Positions 39,812 to 49,953 are shown, numbered from the stretch's first letter. The stretch is DNA of 64,000 nucleotides from Lachnospiraceae bacterium (GCA_949383255.1 CASJPF010000002.1:62001-126000), one strand, 5' to 3'. Notes: generated by a model from the sequence alone, not told the origin. Numbers and translations are program-made.

Positions 39812-42448
39812 CTATTTCTGGCTGATAGCTGCCTGTGCTGCCGCCAGTCTTGCGATAGGCACACGGAATGGTGAACATGATACATAGTCTAGACCAATCT
39901 TGTGGCAGAACTCTACAGAAGAAGGATCTCCGCCGTGCTCACCGCAAATACCAACATGAAGATTTGGATTTACAGGCTTACCAAGTTTGAGAGAAATCTC
40001 CATCATCTTGCCGACACCAATCTGGTCAAGTTTTGCAAACGGATCGTTTTCAAAGATCTTTGTGTCATAGTAAGCATTTAAGAACTTACCGGCATCGTCT
40101 CTTGAGAAACCGAATGTCATCTGTGTCAGATCATTTGTACCAAAGCAGAAGAAGTCAGCTTCCTTTGCAATCTCCTCCGCTGTAAGTGCTGCTCTTGGAA
40201 TTTCGATCATTGTACCAACTTCGTACTTTAATGCAACTCCTGCTGCTTCGATTTCAGCGTCTGCTGTCTCGACAACAATGTTCTTTACAAATTTCAGCTC
40301 TCTTACTTCGCATACAAGAGGAATCATAATTTCTGGTTTTACTTCCCAATCTGGATGCTCTTTCTTAACTTCAATAGCTGCACGAATAACAGCTTTTGTC
40401 TGCATTCTTGCAATTTCAGGATAGGTTACAGCAAGACGGCAGCCTCTGTGACCCATCATTGGGTTAAACTCATGCAGAGAAGCGATAATATTCTTGATCT
40501 CCTCCACAGATTTGCCCTGTGCATTTGCAAGTTTTTCAATGTCTGCCTCCTCAGTTGGAACAAACTCATGAAGTGGCGGATCAAGGAAACGAATCGTAAC
40601 AGGATTTCCTTCCAGAGCCTCATACAATGCCTTGAAATCACTCTGCTGATAAGGAAGAATCTTCTCAAGTGCTGCCTCTCTTGCCTCAACAGTATCAGAG
40701 CAAATCATTTCACGGAATGCTGCAATTCTGCTCTCCTCAAAGAACATATGCTCTGTACGGCAGAGACCAATACCTTCTGCGCCAAGTTCCCTTGCCTTCT
40801 TTGCATCTGCTGGCGTGTCTGCGTTTGTTCTAACTCTCAGCTTTCTATACTTGTCAGCCCAAGCCATAACTCTGCCAAACTCACCTGCAATCTGTGCATC
40901 AACAGTTGGAATCTGACCGTCATAAATATTTCCAGTTGTACCATCAATAGAGATATAATCTCCCTCATGATACTCTTTTCCTGCCAAAGTAAATTTCTTA
41001 TTTTCTTCGTCCATAGCGATGTCGCCGCAGCCAGATACACAGCATGTACCCATACCACGTGCAACTACAGCAGCGTGTGAGGTCATACCACCACGCACTG
41101 TCAAGATACCCTGAGAAGCCTTCATACCAGTGATGTCTTCTGGTGATGTCTCAAGACGAACGAGAACAACCTTCTCGCCTCTTGCATTCCAGTTCTCTGC
41201 ATCTTCTGCTGTAAATACAATCTTTCCACATGCAGCACCCGGAGAAGCGCCAAGACCCTTTCCAGCAGGGGTAGCATTCTTCAATGCCTTTGCGTCAAAC
41301 TGAGGATGCAGCAGTGTGTCGAGGTTACGAGGATCAATCATAGCAACTGCCTCCGCCTCTGTCTTGTGTCCTTCATCAACCAAATCACATGCAATCTTTA
41401 AAGCTGCCTGTGCAGTTCTCTTACCATTGCGGCACTGTAACATATAGAGCTTTTTGTTCTCAACAGTGAATTCCATATCCTGCATATCATGGTAGTGATT
41501 CTCAAGTGTCTCACAAACCTTGATAAACTCTTCATATGCCTCAGGGAACTCCTGTTCCATCTGTGCAATTGGCATTGGAGTACGAACACCTGCAACAACG
41601 TCCTCGCCCTGTGCGTTCTTTAAGAACTCACCCATAAGTTTCTTCTCGCCTGTAGCCGGATCACGTGTAAATGCAACACCTGTACCAGATTCGTTGTTTA
41701 AGTTACCAAATACCATTGGCATTACATTTACTGCGGTACCCCAAGAATAAGGGATATCATTGTCACGGCGATATACGTTTGCACGAGGGTTGTCCCAAGA
41801 ACGGAAAACAGCTTCAATCGCAAGCTTTAACTGTTCTACAGGATCAGAAGGGAAGTCTTTGCCTAACTGATTCTTGTACTCAGCCTTGAACTGTTCTGCC
41901 AGTGTTTTTAAGTCTGCTGCTGTGAGATCAACATCAAACTGAACGTTTTTCTCTTCTTTCATTTTGTCAATAAGCTGCTCGAAGTATTTCTTGCCTACTT
42001 CCATAACAACGTCTGAGAACATTTGAATAAAACGTCTGTAAGAATCATATACAAAACGCTCGAATGCAGGATCAGGATTACCCTTAATCATTGCTTCTAC
42101 AACTTCGTCATTTAAACCAAGATTTAAGATAGTATCCATCATACCAGGCATGGATGCACGTGCACCAGAACGTACAGATACAAGCAAAGGATTTTTTAAA
42201 TCTCCAAATTTCTTTCCGTTTACGCGTTCCATCTCTGCGACGCCGTCCATAACCTGAGCCATGATCTCGTCGTTAATCTTGCGTCCGTCCTCATAGTACT
42301 GTGTACAAGCTTCTGTTGTGATTGTGAAGCCTTGAGGTACTGGCAGACCAATGCTTGTCATCTCTGCAAGGTTTGCACCTTTGCCGCCGAGAAGATTACG
42401 CATACTCATGTCGCCTTCTTTAAATGAATATACCCATTTTTTACTCAT
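39812..42448 (-). CDS. ppdK: Pyruvate, phosphate dikinase
   Basis: PPDK interconverts pyruvate, ATP and phosphate with PEP, AMP and pyrophosphate, and serves glycolysis in many Clostridia. The 878-residue protein has an N-terminal nucleotide-binding domain (K-G-A-N-L-A-E-M, S-V-R-S-G-A, G-M-M-D-T-I-L-N), the central swivelling domain with phospho-His in G-G-M-T-S-H-A-A-V-V-A-R-G, and a C-terminal PEP barrel (G-L-C-R-T-E-H-M-F, F-G-T-N-D-L-T-Q, G-I-C-G-E-H-G-G). Length is standard. No regulatory protein gene is adjacent. The promoter lies at 42516-42544. Confidence 0.97.
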   Translation of the reverse strand: MSKKWVYSFKEGDMSMRNLLGGKGANLAEMTSIGLPVPQGFTITTEACTQYYEDGRKINDEIMAQVMDGVAEMERVNGKKFGDLKNPLLVSVRSGARASMPGMMDTILNLGLNDEVVEAMIKGNPDPAFERFVYDSYRRFIQMFSDVVMEVGKKYFEQLIDKMKEEKNVQFDVDLTAADLKTLAEQFKAEYKNQLGKDFPSDPVEQLKLAIEAVFRSWDNPRANVYRRDNDIPYSWGTAVNVMPMVFGNLNNESGTGVAFTRDPATGEKKLMGEFLKNAQGEDVVAGVRTPMPIAQMEQEFPEAYEEFIKVCETLENHYHDMQDMEFTVENKKLYMLQCRNGKRTAQAALKIACDLVDEGHKTEAEAVAMIDPRNLDTLLHPQFDAKALKNATPAGKGLGASPGAACGKIVFTAEDAENWNARGEKVVLVRLETSPEDITGMKASQGILTVRGGMTSHAAVVARGMGTCCVSGCGDIAMDEENKKFTLAGKEYHEGDYISIDGTTGNIYDGQIPTVDAQIAGEFGRVMAWADKYRKLRVRTNADTPADAKKARELGAEGIGLCRTEHMFFEESRIAAFREMICSDTVEAREAALEKILPYQQSDFKALYEALEGNPVTIRFLDPPLHEFVPTEEADIEKLANAQGKSVEEIKNIIASLHEFNPMMGHRGCRLAVTYPEIARMQTKAVIRAAIEVKKEHPDWEVKPEIMIPLVCEVRELKFVKNIVVETADAEIEAAGVALKYEVGTMIEIPRAALTAEEIAKEADFFCFGTNDLTQMTFGFSRDDAGKFLNAYYDTKIFENDPFAKLDQIGVGKMMEISLKLGKPVNPNLHVGICGEHGGDPSSVEFCHKIGLDYVSCSPFRVPIARLAAAQAAISQK

Positions 42449-42515
42449 TGTTTTTCTCCTTTACTGAATGTGTTACTTTACATAGGTGCCGCGCAATGGC
42501 ACACCATATGTATAA

Positions 42516-42544
42516 ATGATAAACATAATATGGTAAATTGTCAA
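42516..42544 (-). promoter_or_regulatory. Sigma-A promoter for ppdK
   Basis: On the minus strand, consensus TTGACA (42539-42544) and TATCAT (42516-42521) are 17 bases apart. Confidence 0.7.
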
Positions 42545-42656
42545 GAATTTATCAAGGAAAAATTTTATGAGAAGAAACATAATTGTTACTTTTTATTTTA
42601 TTGGGGAGGGAAAGTGACAGGATAGGACTTTTTATGAAAAGCAATAGCCTTTGTGA

Positions 42657-42685
42657 TTTACTTTTGATTTTTGGTATGCTATACT
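42657..42685 (+). promoter_or_regulatory. Sigma-A promoter for ychF
   Basis: TTTACT (42657-42662) and TATACT (42680-42685) are 17 bases apart, about 95 bases before ychF. The remainder of the 42449-42781 gap is A/T-rich without other recognisable features. Confidence 0.55.
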
Positions 42686-42781
42686 AAGGCATTATGAGGA
42701 AAAACATAAAAGAAATAAACAATACCCTAAAGAATGAAAAGACTTATTACATCAAGAAAATTTAAAGGAGATTAAGATAAA

Positions 42782-43879
42782 ATGAAATTAGGAATTGTCG
42801 GGCTTCCAAACGTAGGAAAGAGTACATTGTTTAATTCACTGACAAAGGCAGGTGCAGAGTCTGCAAACTATCCATTCTGCACGATCGATCCCAATGTGGG
42901 CGTGGTGACAGTGCCAGACGAGCGGATAAAACTTCTTGGTGAGCTCTATCACACCAAAAAGGTAACGCCTGCGGTGATAGAGTTTGTTGATATTGCGGGA
43001 CTTGTAAAAGGTGCATCAAAAGGAGAAGGGCTGGGAAATCAGTTTCTTGCCAATATCCGTGAGGTTGATGCGATTGTCCATGTGGTAAGATGTTTCGAGG
43101 ATTCTAATATTGTCCATGTGGACGGCAACATCAATCCGCTGCGTGACATAGAAACCATTAATTTAGAACTTATTTTCTCTGATATTGAGATTCTTGAGCG
43201 CCGTATTGCGAAAGTGTCTAGGGGGGCGAAGAATGACAAGACACAGGCGAAGGAACTTGCACTTGCAGAGCGCATCAAAGCGCATCTGGAAGAAGGAAAA
43301 ATGGCAAAAAGCTTTGTTACCGAGGATGAAGAGGAAGTTTTATGGAGAAATGGGTATAATTTATTAACAGATAAGCCAGTTATTTTTGCTGCAAATGTAG
43401 CGGAGGAGGACCTTGCAAATGACGGCGTGGACAATGAAAGTGTGCAGGCAGTTCGTGAGTACGCCGCGAGTGAGGGCTTTGAAGTTTTTGTGATTTGTGC
43501 TCAAATCGAGCAGGAGATTGCAGAGCTTGATGACGATGAAAAATCTATGTTTCTTGAAGATTTAGGTTTGAAGGAGCCGGGGCTTGACAAGCTGATTGCA
43601 GCAAGTTACAGATTGTTAGGGCTGATTAGTTTTCTCACGGCAGGAGAGGATGAGTGCCGCGCGTGGACGATTAAGGTCGGAACAAAAGCACCGCAGGCAG
43701 CGGGCAAAATACACACAGATTTTGAGCGCGGTTTTATTCGTGCAGAAGTGGTAAACTATAAGGATTTATTGGAAAATGGCTCGCTTGCAGCGGCAAAAGA
43801 CAAGGGACTTGTCGGTCTCGAGGGCAAGGAATATGTTGTGAAGGATGGAGATGTGATTTTGTTCCGATTTAATGTATAA
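42782..43879 (+). CDS. ychF: Ribosome-binding ATPase/GTPase YchF
   Basis: YchF is a universally conserved Obg-family P-loop NTPase that prefers ATP and binds ribosomes. The 365-residue protein begins with the P-loop G-L-P-N-V-G-K-S-T-L-F-N (about 6-17), has D-I-A-G-L-V-K-G-A-S-K-G-E-G-L-G-N-Q-F-L, and the NxxE specificity region as N-V-A-E-E; the C-terminal TGS domain ends D-G-D-V-I-L-F-R-F-N-V. AAAGGAG precedes the ATG. Independent unit followed by lgt. Confidence 0.96.
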   Translation: MKLGIVGLPNVGKSTLFNSLTKAGAESANYPFCTIDPNVGVVTVPDERIKLLGELYHTKKVTPAVIEFVDIAGLVKGASKGEGLGNQFLANIREVDAIVHVVRCFEDSNIVHVDGNINPLRDIETINLELIFSDIEILERRIAKVSRGAKNDKTQAKELALAERIKAHLEEGKMAKSFVTEDEEEVLWRNGYNLLTDKPVIFAANVAEEDLANDGVDNESVQAVREYAASEGFEVFVICAQIEQEIAELDDDEKSMFLEDLGLKEPGLDKLIAASYRLLGLISFLTAGEDECRAWTIKVGTKAPQAAGKIHTDFERGFIRAEVVNYKDLLENGSLAAAKDKGLVGLEGKEYVVKDGDVILFRFNV

Positions 43880-43960
43880 TATGTGGGGAACATTGCGCAC
43901 AGGAAGAATGCAAGGTCAGCGTTTTTAAAAATTATTAAAAAAATAAGGTAGGTAAAAGAT

Positions 43961-44842
43961 ATGCCTGATACAATGGGAGTCAATGATATTGCTTTTCCAC
44001 ATCTGGGAATTTATCTGGAGAATTTGCCCAAAAGCTTTTCGGTCTTTGGGTTTGAGATTGCATTTTACGGTATGATTATCGGCATTGGTATAATACTTGG
44101 CGTGCTGATGGCGGAGCGCATGGCAAAAGCAGAGGGAATGGATACTGATATTATCTGGGATTTTGGTATCTATGCAGTAATTTTTTCAATTATTGGGGCG
44201 AGAATTTACTATGTGGTTTTTTCGTGGGATTTATACAAGAATGACCTTTTAAGTATTTTTAATTTCAGGCAAGGAGGACTTGCCATTTACGGTGCAGTGA
44301 TTGCTGCTTTTATCACTCTTTTTGTATACAGCAAAATTAAGAAGCTCTCACCATATCAGATTGGTGATTGCGGTGTGTATGGTTTAATTTTAGGGCAAAT
44401 TATTGGACGTTGGGGGAATTTTTTTAACAGGGAGGTTTTTGGCGGCTATACAGATTCTTTGTTTGCTATGAGGCTTCCAGTAGATGCAGTGCGTCCGTGG
44501 GACATTACAAAATCACAGCTTGATGGTATGGCACTTATGGGTGATGTCAATTTTATACAAGTGCATCCTACCTTTTTGTATGAAGGAGCATGGAATTTAG
44601 CGGTTCTAATCAGTATGCTTTTGTATCATAAGCGCAAAAAATATCATGGGCAAATGTGTCTTTTTTATCTTGGTGGTTATGGCATTGGGCGCTTTATTAT
44701 TGAAGGAATTCGTACTGACAGATTGCTGATACCGGGAACGCAAATTGCGGTGTCACAGCTTTTAGGGCTTATATTGTTTATCTTTTCTATTATAATGAAT
44801 GCGGTGATTCGGATTCGATTAAAGGGGGATAAGAATGAATGA
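43961..44842 (+). CDS. lgt: Prolipoprotein diacylglyceryl transferase
   Basis: Lgt attaches diacylglycerol from phosphatidylglycerol to lipobox Cys residues, here relevant for the two binding lipoproteins of this window. The 293-residue protein has about seven transmembrane helices, G-G-L-A-I-Y-G-A-V, the Lgt signature G-R-W-G-N-F-F-N-R-E-V-F-G-G and H-P-T-F-L-Y-E. An alternative ATG lies 12 bases downstream. Its stop overlaps the following glycosidase start by four bases, so the two are translationally coupled. Confidence 0.95.
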   Translation: MPDTMGVNDIAFPHLGIYLENLPKSFSVFGFEIAFYGMIIGIGIILGVLMAERMAKAEGMDTDIIWDFGIYAVIFSIIGARIYYVVFSWDLYKNDLLSIFNFRQGGLAIYGAVIAAFITLFVYSKIKKLSPYQIGDCGVYGLILGQIIGRWGNFFNREVFGGYTDSLFAMRLPVDAVRPWDITKSQLDGMALMGDVNFIQVHPTFLYEGAWNLAVLISMLLYHKRKKYHGQMCLFYLGGYGIGRFIIEGIRTDRLLIPGTQIAVSQLLGLILFIFSIIMNAVIRIRLKGDKNE

Positions 44843-47028
44843 CAAAAGATAAAATCGAGAAATTAATTGCACAGCTTACCTTGCAGGAGAAGGTGGATAT
44901 GATTCATGGAAATGGTCTTTTTGCGACAAAAGGAGTGGAACGCCTTGGAATCCCACCATTCATGACTTCAGATGGTCCAAGAGGGGTCCGAAAGGATTTT
45001 GGAAGCGCTTCTTGGAAAGAGGTAGGACTTAGCTATGACTATGTGTCTTATTTACCTTGTAACACTGCACTTGCTGCGACATGGAACAGAGCACTTGCGC
45101 ATGATACAGGAAAGTTGCTTGGCAAAGAGGCAAGAGGACGCGGTAAAGATATGATTTTAGCGCCGGGGATTAACATTATGCGCTCGCCGTTGTGCGGACG
45201 AAGTTTTGAGTACATGGGCGAGGACCCATATTTGGTTTCCGAGCTTGTGGTGCCGTTGATTCAGGGGGTGGAGGAGAATGATGTTGCGGCGTGCGTGAAG
45301 CATTATGCGGTGAACAATCAGGAGACAAGACGTCTTGAGGTAGATGTGGAAGTAAGTGAGCGTGCGCTTAGGGAGATTTATCTGCGGGGTTTTGAGGCGG
45401 CGGTAAAAAAAGGCAAAGTCAAAGGGATTATGGGAGCTTACAATAAGCTCCGCGGAACACATTGTTGTCATCATAAGTATCTGTTTGAGGAAGTACTGCG
45501 CAGAGAGTGGGGATTTGAGGGGATTATTGTGTCCGATTGGGGCGGTGTGCATAATACGAAGGAAGCACTGCTAAATGGGCTTGATATGGAAATGTCGGTC
45601 ACAAGTGATTTTGAGAATTACTATATGGCGGACCCAATGATTCAGATGATTGAGTGCGGTGAAGTGAATAAAAAGACAGCGCTTGCAAAAATTGATGAGA
45701 AAGTGCGTCATATTTTGAATGTTATGAGTCAGCTTCATATGCTGGATGGAGAGCGCAATGCCGGGGGGTACAATGATTATAACGACAAGGCTGCACTGCG
45801 TCAGACGGCACGGGAATCAATTGTTTTGTTAAAGAATGAAAAGAATATATTGCCGCTTGACAAAAAGAAAATAAAGAAACTGTTGGTGGTTGGTGAGAAC
45901 GCCAACAGGCAACATGCGTCGGGTGGTGGAAGCGCTGAAGTTAAGGCACTGTACGAGATAACTCCGCTTATGGGGATACATATGCTTCTGGGGGGAAACA
46001 CAGAAATTGTATATAAACCAGGATATTATAATGAAGATATTGGCAATATCTGGGCAAATACAGGCGACAGTGAGAACGGTCAAGCGGACAGTCTGAATCA
46101 GGACAATGTGGAATCCCCAGCACCCAGTGCATTGGTTGTGTCAGAAGAAAAAAGGCAACATCAGCGAGAAATGAATGAAAAGTATCTAAAAGAGGCGCTA
46201 GAAGCCGCAAAAGATGTTGATGCGGTTATTTTTGTGGGCGGTTTGACACATGATTACGACACAGAAGGGCAGGACAGGGCGGATATGAAGTTGCCCTATG
46301 AGCAGGATCGGTTAATATCAGAACTTTTAAAAATAAGACCAGATACTGTGGTTGCTCTTGTAGCGGGTTCTCCTGTGAATATGCACACGTGGCTTGATGA
46401 TGCGTCATCTCTCCTCTATAGTTGGTATTCAGGAATGGAGGGAGGTATAGCACTCGCAGAAGTGATTTTTGGTGATATAAATCCGTCAGGGCGTCTTCCA
46501 GAAACTTTTCCAATCAGTGAACATGATTGCCCAGCAGTGGTTCTCGGTGAGTTCCCGGGTGGGGATCGAGTGCATTACGGCGAGGATATTTTTGTGGGCT
46601 ATCGTTATTATGACACATATGATGTGCCAGTTGCTTTTCCGTTTGGATATGGTTTGTCCTATACAGATTTTGTGATGACAGGGATTCGGGCAGAAGTTTT
46701 GGAAGATACAGTGGAGAGCAAGGCGGTGAAAGTGAGTTTTGACATTTCCAATATTGGTGGGCGTGCTGGGGCGGCAGTCGCACAGATTTATGTTGCGGAT
46801 AAGTATCCCAAAGTTAAAAAACCAGCGAAAGAACTGAAATCCTTTGAAAAAATTTATCTCGAAGCCGGGGAGACGCGGGAAGTATCGCTGATGCTTGAGC
46901 GTGAAGCCTTTACCTATTATGATGAGATGTCTCACAGTTTTCGGGCAGATGCGGGAAATTATATGTTGCTGCTTGCCAAGAATGCGGAAGAAATCGTGGA
47001 TGTCACAGAAATTGAATTGAAATCTTAA
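44839..47028 (+). CDS. Glycoside hydrolase family 3 beta-glycosidase
   Basis: A 729-residue cytoplasmic GH3 enzyme with no signal peptide. The N-terminal barrel has M-T-S-D-G-P-R-G-V-R, C-V-K-H-Y-A-V-N-N-Q-E and the nucleophile Asp in I-I-V-S-D-W-G-G-V-H. The second domain carries G-G-L-T-H-D-Y-D-T-E-G-Q-D-R, and the C-terminus a fibronectin III-like domain (about 620-725). A polar insert of about 30 residues with many Asn, Asp and Ser (about 405-440) interrupts the second domain. Substrate is likely a beta-glucoside or xyloside taken up as oligosaccharide. Coupled to lgt by an ATGA overlap, an odd partner. Confidence 0.9.
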   Translation: MTKDKIEKLIAQLTLQEKVDMIHGNGLFATKGVERLGIPPFMTSDGPRGVRKDFGSASWKEVGLSYDYVSYLPCNTALAATWNRALAHDTGKLLGKEARGRGKDMILAPGINIMRSPLCGRSFEYMGEDPYLVSELVVPLIQGVEENDVAACVKHYAVNNQETRRLEVDVEVSERALREIYLRGFEAAVKKGKVKGIMGAYNKLRGTHCCHHKYLFEEVLRREWGFEGIIVSDWGGVHNTKEALLNGLDMEMSVTSDFENYYMADPMIQMIECGEVNKKTALAKIDEKVRHILNVMSQLHMLDGERNAGGYNDYNDKAALRQTARESIVLLKNEKNILPLDKKKIKKLLVVGENANRQHASGGGSAEVKALYEITPLMGIHMLLGGNTEIVYKPGYYNEDIGNIWANTGDSENGQADSLNQDNVESPAPSALVVSEEKRQHQREMNEKYLKEALEAAKDVDAVIFVGGLTHDYDTEGQDRADMKLPYEQDRLISELLKIRPDTVVALVAGSPVNMHTWLDDASSLLYSWYSGMEGGIALAEVIFGDINPSGRLPETFPISEHDCPAVVLGEFPGGDRVHYGEDIFVGYRYYDTYDVPVAFPFGYGLSYTDFVMTGIRAEVLEDTVESKAVKVSFDISNIGGRAGAAVAQIYVADKYPKVKKPAKELKSFEKIYLEAGETREVSLMLEREAFTYYDEMSHSFRADAGNYMLLLAKNAEEIVDVTEIELKS

Positions 47029-47099
47029 AAGGAGTTCCCCCTTTGCGATAGGGTGCATATAATAGATAAATGCGCTGTGTTGCATAGGGGGTATTTTTT

Positions 47100-47330
47100 A
47101 TGGTAAGTTACAAGGAACTCAAAAAAAAAGAAGTCATTTGTATCAAGGATTGCAGAAGGCTTGGACATGTGTGTGACTTGGAGATTGACGAGTGCAAGGG
47201 GTGTATCTGTAAGATTATTGTGCCTGGATGCAAGGGTTTTTGGTCGATGCTCACAGACGATTCAGTAATTGCTATTCCATATAATTGTATTCGTCAAATT
47301 GGACCAGATTTGATTTTAGTAGATATATAA
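47100..47330 (+). CDS. YlmC/YmxH family sporulation-associated protein
   Basis: A 76-residue PRC-barrel-type protein with C-R-R-L-G-H-V-C-D-L-E-I-D and I-A-I-P-Y-N-C-I-R-Q-I-G-P-D-L-I-L-V. Relatives in endospore formers are linked to sporulation genes, but no firm function is known. A TATAAT at 47058-47063 lies upstream without a clear -35. The ATG follows ATAGGGGG. It stands alone between the GH3 gene and nrdR. Confidence 0.8.
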   Translation: MVSYKELKKKEVICIKDCRRLGHVCDLEIDECKGCICKIIVPGCKGFWSMLTDDSVIAIPYNCIRQIGPDLILVDI

Positions 47331-47339
47331 GGGGCGCGA

Positions 47340-47368
47340 TTGACATTGATGGAAACATAAATTATACT
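47340..47368 (+). promoter_or_regulatory. Sigma-A promoter for nrdR
   Basis: TTGACA (47340-47345), 17 bases, TATACT (47363-47368): a near-perfect sigma-A promoter starting ten bases after the YlmC-family stop. Confidence 0.8.
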
Positions 47369-47459
47369 AAATGAGGGAAACTAGACATAAAAATAGCCTT
47401 TCGGGAATCGTTTTGTATTGAGAGAGCGAGAGGATTTAAAACAATTCGGAGGAAAAAGT

Positions 47460-47912
47460 ATGAAGTGCCCATTCTGCAATTATGAAAATACAAGAGTAAT
47501 TGATTCCAGACCTGCTGAGGATAACAGCTCCATACGCAGAAGACGCGTGTGTGATGTGTGTGACAAACGCTTTACAACTTACGAGAAGGTGGAAACGATA
47601 CCACTTGTCATTATCAAGAAAGATGATAATAGAGAGGCATATGACCGTGCCAAAATTGAAACTGGTGTTCTGCGCGCCTGCCACAAGCGTCCAGTTAGCA
47701 CAGATAACATTGAAGTGCTAGTGGACGAGGTGGAGGCGGATATTCTTAATCGCGGTGAAAAAGAAATTAGCAGCCGCATTATTGGGGAACTGGTGATGAA
47801 CAAGCTTAAGGATTTGGATGCTGTGGCATATGTTCGTTTTGCATCTGTTTACCGCGAATTTAAGGACCTGAACACTTTTTTGGATGAACTTAAAAAAGTG
47901 TTGGACAAATAA
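47460..47912 (+). CDS. nrdR: Transcriptional repressor NrdR
   Basis: NrdR represses ribonucleotide reductase genes in response to ATP/dATP. The 150-residue protein has the zinc ribbon C-P-F-C...C-D-V-C with R-V-I-D-S-R and R-R-R-V-C between, K-R-F-T-T-Y-E, and an ATP-cone (about 48-138) with Y-V-R-F-A-S-V-Y-R-E-F. The ATG at 47460 follows CGGAGGAAAA; an in-frame ATG at 47418 has no site and adds a non-conserved leader. Confidence 0.96.
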   Translation: MKCPFCNYENTRVIDSRPAEDNSSIRRRRVCDVCDKRFTTYEKVETIPLVIIKKDDNREAYDRAKIETGVLRACHKRPVSTDNIEVLVDEVEADILNRGEKEISSRIIGELVMNKLKDLDAVAYVRFASVYREFKDLNTFLDELKKVLDK

Positions 47913-47942
47913 ATATGCACGAAAACGAGGCAGCAAGAAATA

Positions 47943-49697
47943 ATGATAGAGCATATTTACAAGAAAGAGAGATTAATATTTGTTATTGGATTGCTTATTG
48001 TATTGACAGCAATGGTTCCATATCTTATTCTAGGCGAAAATATGATTGTTTTTTATCCTGATCAGCTTGACGGAGAAGTATTAGGCTATATTTTACATGC
48101 AAAATATCTTTTTACTGGAATAGACACATATCCAGAGATGATGAATGGAATATCGGAAAATGGGTTGTTTCCGCCAGCGCCACTACTTGTATTGCTGTAT
48201 AAAATATTGCGTCCCGCGGCGGCTTTTGTGTGGAATCAAATCTTTTGTATGGTGACAGCTTATATTGGCATGTACTTCTGTATAAAAACAGCGGTGAACA
48301 ACAATATAATTGCCGTGTTTTGTGGTATTTTGTTTGCGTATTTGCCATTGCTTTCCGTGTATGGGCTTTGCCAGTATGGATTGCCGCTCTTGTGTTATTA
48401 TTTTTATCTTTTATATAGAGGAAAACACAAAATATTAGCATTGAGTGGTGTTGTATTTTATGGGCTCTTATCCTCTCTTGTTTTGATCGGATATAGTGTG
48501 TTGGGTTTTGTGGCGTTATATCTGTTGTGGTTGGTATGGAAGAAACAGGCGATATATCACAAATGGGTGTGTGTTGGCTGGTTGAGTCTCCTGTGCACAT
48601 ACTTATTTACCAATTATAAGCTCCTTTTACAAATATTTGGAGTTGGGAGCCAGACACCTAGTCATAAAGAAGTGATTGTGCGTTACGGGCAGAATGTGAT
48701 AAATGCATTCCGCGTAGTTTTTTATGAAGGAACACTGCATACACCAACGCATCAGAAGGGAATTGTTGTTGTTACCATTGTGATTTTAGTACTTGGTGCC
48801 TGTGGATATAGACGTCTTCAAGGACAACTGTGCAGAACCTTTTGGCTGTTAGCAGCCGGATTTTGTTTTAATTTGTTCTGTGCGCTGTTTTATGCTTTTT
48901 GTCAGTCTGATTTTATAGCGGACTTGCGAAATCAGGCAGGAGGAATTATCAAAGAGTTTCAGGTGGACAGGCTCTATTGGCTGACAGTGTTTGTCTGGTA
49001 CTTTCTTTTGGGAGCTGATTTGTATTTGATATGGGAATGGACAAAACACTGCATGAGAGATAGGAAAATAGTTTGTATTGTGGCTGGAAGTGTATTTTTG
49101 TCAGGAGTAGTGTTTGTGTCAGCGGCCACGGTGTACTATTATAGTGATTTTAGTAAAAATCTTCATCGGCTACGGCAAGGGGAATCCTATCCGCGCGTAA
49201 CATGGAATGATTTTTATGCGCCGAAGATTTTTTCACAGATTGATTCTTTTATTGGGCGGGAGAAATCTTCTTATCGGACGCTGAGTTTTGGCATCTATCC
49301 GGCAATTGCACTGTACAATGGATTTTACTGTTTGGATGGCTATTCCAACAATTATGACCTTGCATATCTTTACACATTTCGAGAGATTATTCAAGGAGAG
49401 TTAGAAAAAGAGGAGTCTTTAAGAAAATATTATGATGAGTGGGGTTGTCGGTGTTATGTTCTGAGTGCAGAGCTTGGAATCAACAATTATCTAGTGCACA
49501 AAAGCGCTTGTTCTAAAGAAATAAACCTTGCATTCAACACAGATGCCGCAAAAAAGATGGGAGCACAATATTTATTTTCGGCAGTAAAAATTGCAAATGC
49601 GGAAAAATTAGGGCTGACTTTGCTGCGCGAAACGCCATTTGAGACACCAGACAGTTACTATGCAGTTTATTTATATGGACTGGGAACAGAAGAGTAG
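47943..49697 (+). CDS. Polytopic membrane protein, resembling DUF6044/YfhO-like glycosyltransferases
   Basis: A 584-residue protein with about ten to eleven transmembrane helices in its first 400 residues and a soluble extracytoplasmic C-terminal part (about 400-580). An early D-Q-L-D-G-E acidic motif after the first helix matches the arrangement of GT-C-type membrane glycosyltransferases, where such residues bind metal or lipid-phosphate sugar. The C-terminal part includes L-D-G-Y-S-N-N-Y-D. I assign DUF6044 only tentatively. It starts 30 bases after nrdR but is probably unrelated in function. Confidence 0.65.
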   Translation: MIEHIYKKERLIFVIGLLIVLTAMVPYLILGENMIVFYPDQLDGEVLGYILHAKYLFTGIDTYPEMMNGISENGLFPPAPLLVLLYKILRPAAAFVWNQIFCMVTAYIGMYFCIKTAVNNNIIAVFCGILFAYLPLLSVYGLCQYGLPLLCYYFYLLYRGKHKILALSGVVFYGLLSSLVLIGYSVLGFVALYLLWLVWKKQAIYHKWVCVGWLSLLCTYLFTNYKLLLQIFGVGSQTPSHKEVIVRYGQNVINAFRVVFYEGTLHTPTHQKGIVVVTIVILVLGACGYRRLQGQLCRTFWLLAAGFCFNLFCALFYAFCQSDFIADLRNQAGGIIKEFQVDRLYWLTVFVWYFLLGADLYLIWEWTKHCMRDRKIVCIVAGSVFLSGVVFVSAATVYYYSDFSKNLHRLRQGESYPRVTWNDFYAPKIFSQIDSFIGREKSSYRTLSFGIYPAIALYNGFYCLDGYSNNYDLAYLYTFREIIQGELEKEESLRKYYDEWGCRCYVLSAELGINNYLVHKSACSKEINLAFNTDAAKKMGAQYLFSAVKIANAEKLGLTLLRETPFETPDSYYAVYLYGLGTEE

Positions 49698-49765
49698 GCG
49701 AAAACGTCCAAGGTTTCTTTAAGCACATTGTATACAATAAAAAACAAGATATTTTTTAAAACAAC

Positions 49766-49794
49766 TTGCATTTTTAGAAATATTTTTATAAAAT
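49766..49794 (+). promoter_or_regulatory. Candidate sigma-A promoter for the dpp operon
   Basis: TTGCAT (49766-49771) and TAAAAT (49789-49794) at 17 bases. The leader that follows holds a small CACGCA/TGCGTG hairpin (around 49817-49830). Nothing else was recognised in 49698-49953. Confidence 0.5.
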
Positions 49795-49953
49795 TTAACC
49801 GAACACAGAAGATGGTACACGCAAATGCGTGACTGTACATTGTGTGATGGTATGATATTATGCGGATTGCTGATGCAGAAAGCTTTGCATAGCTTCTCAT
49901 AATATTTGTACATAATGAAAAACTAAATAAAGCATAAAAAAGGAGTAAAAGAC

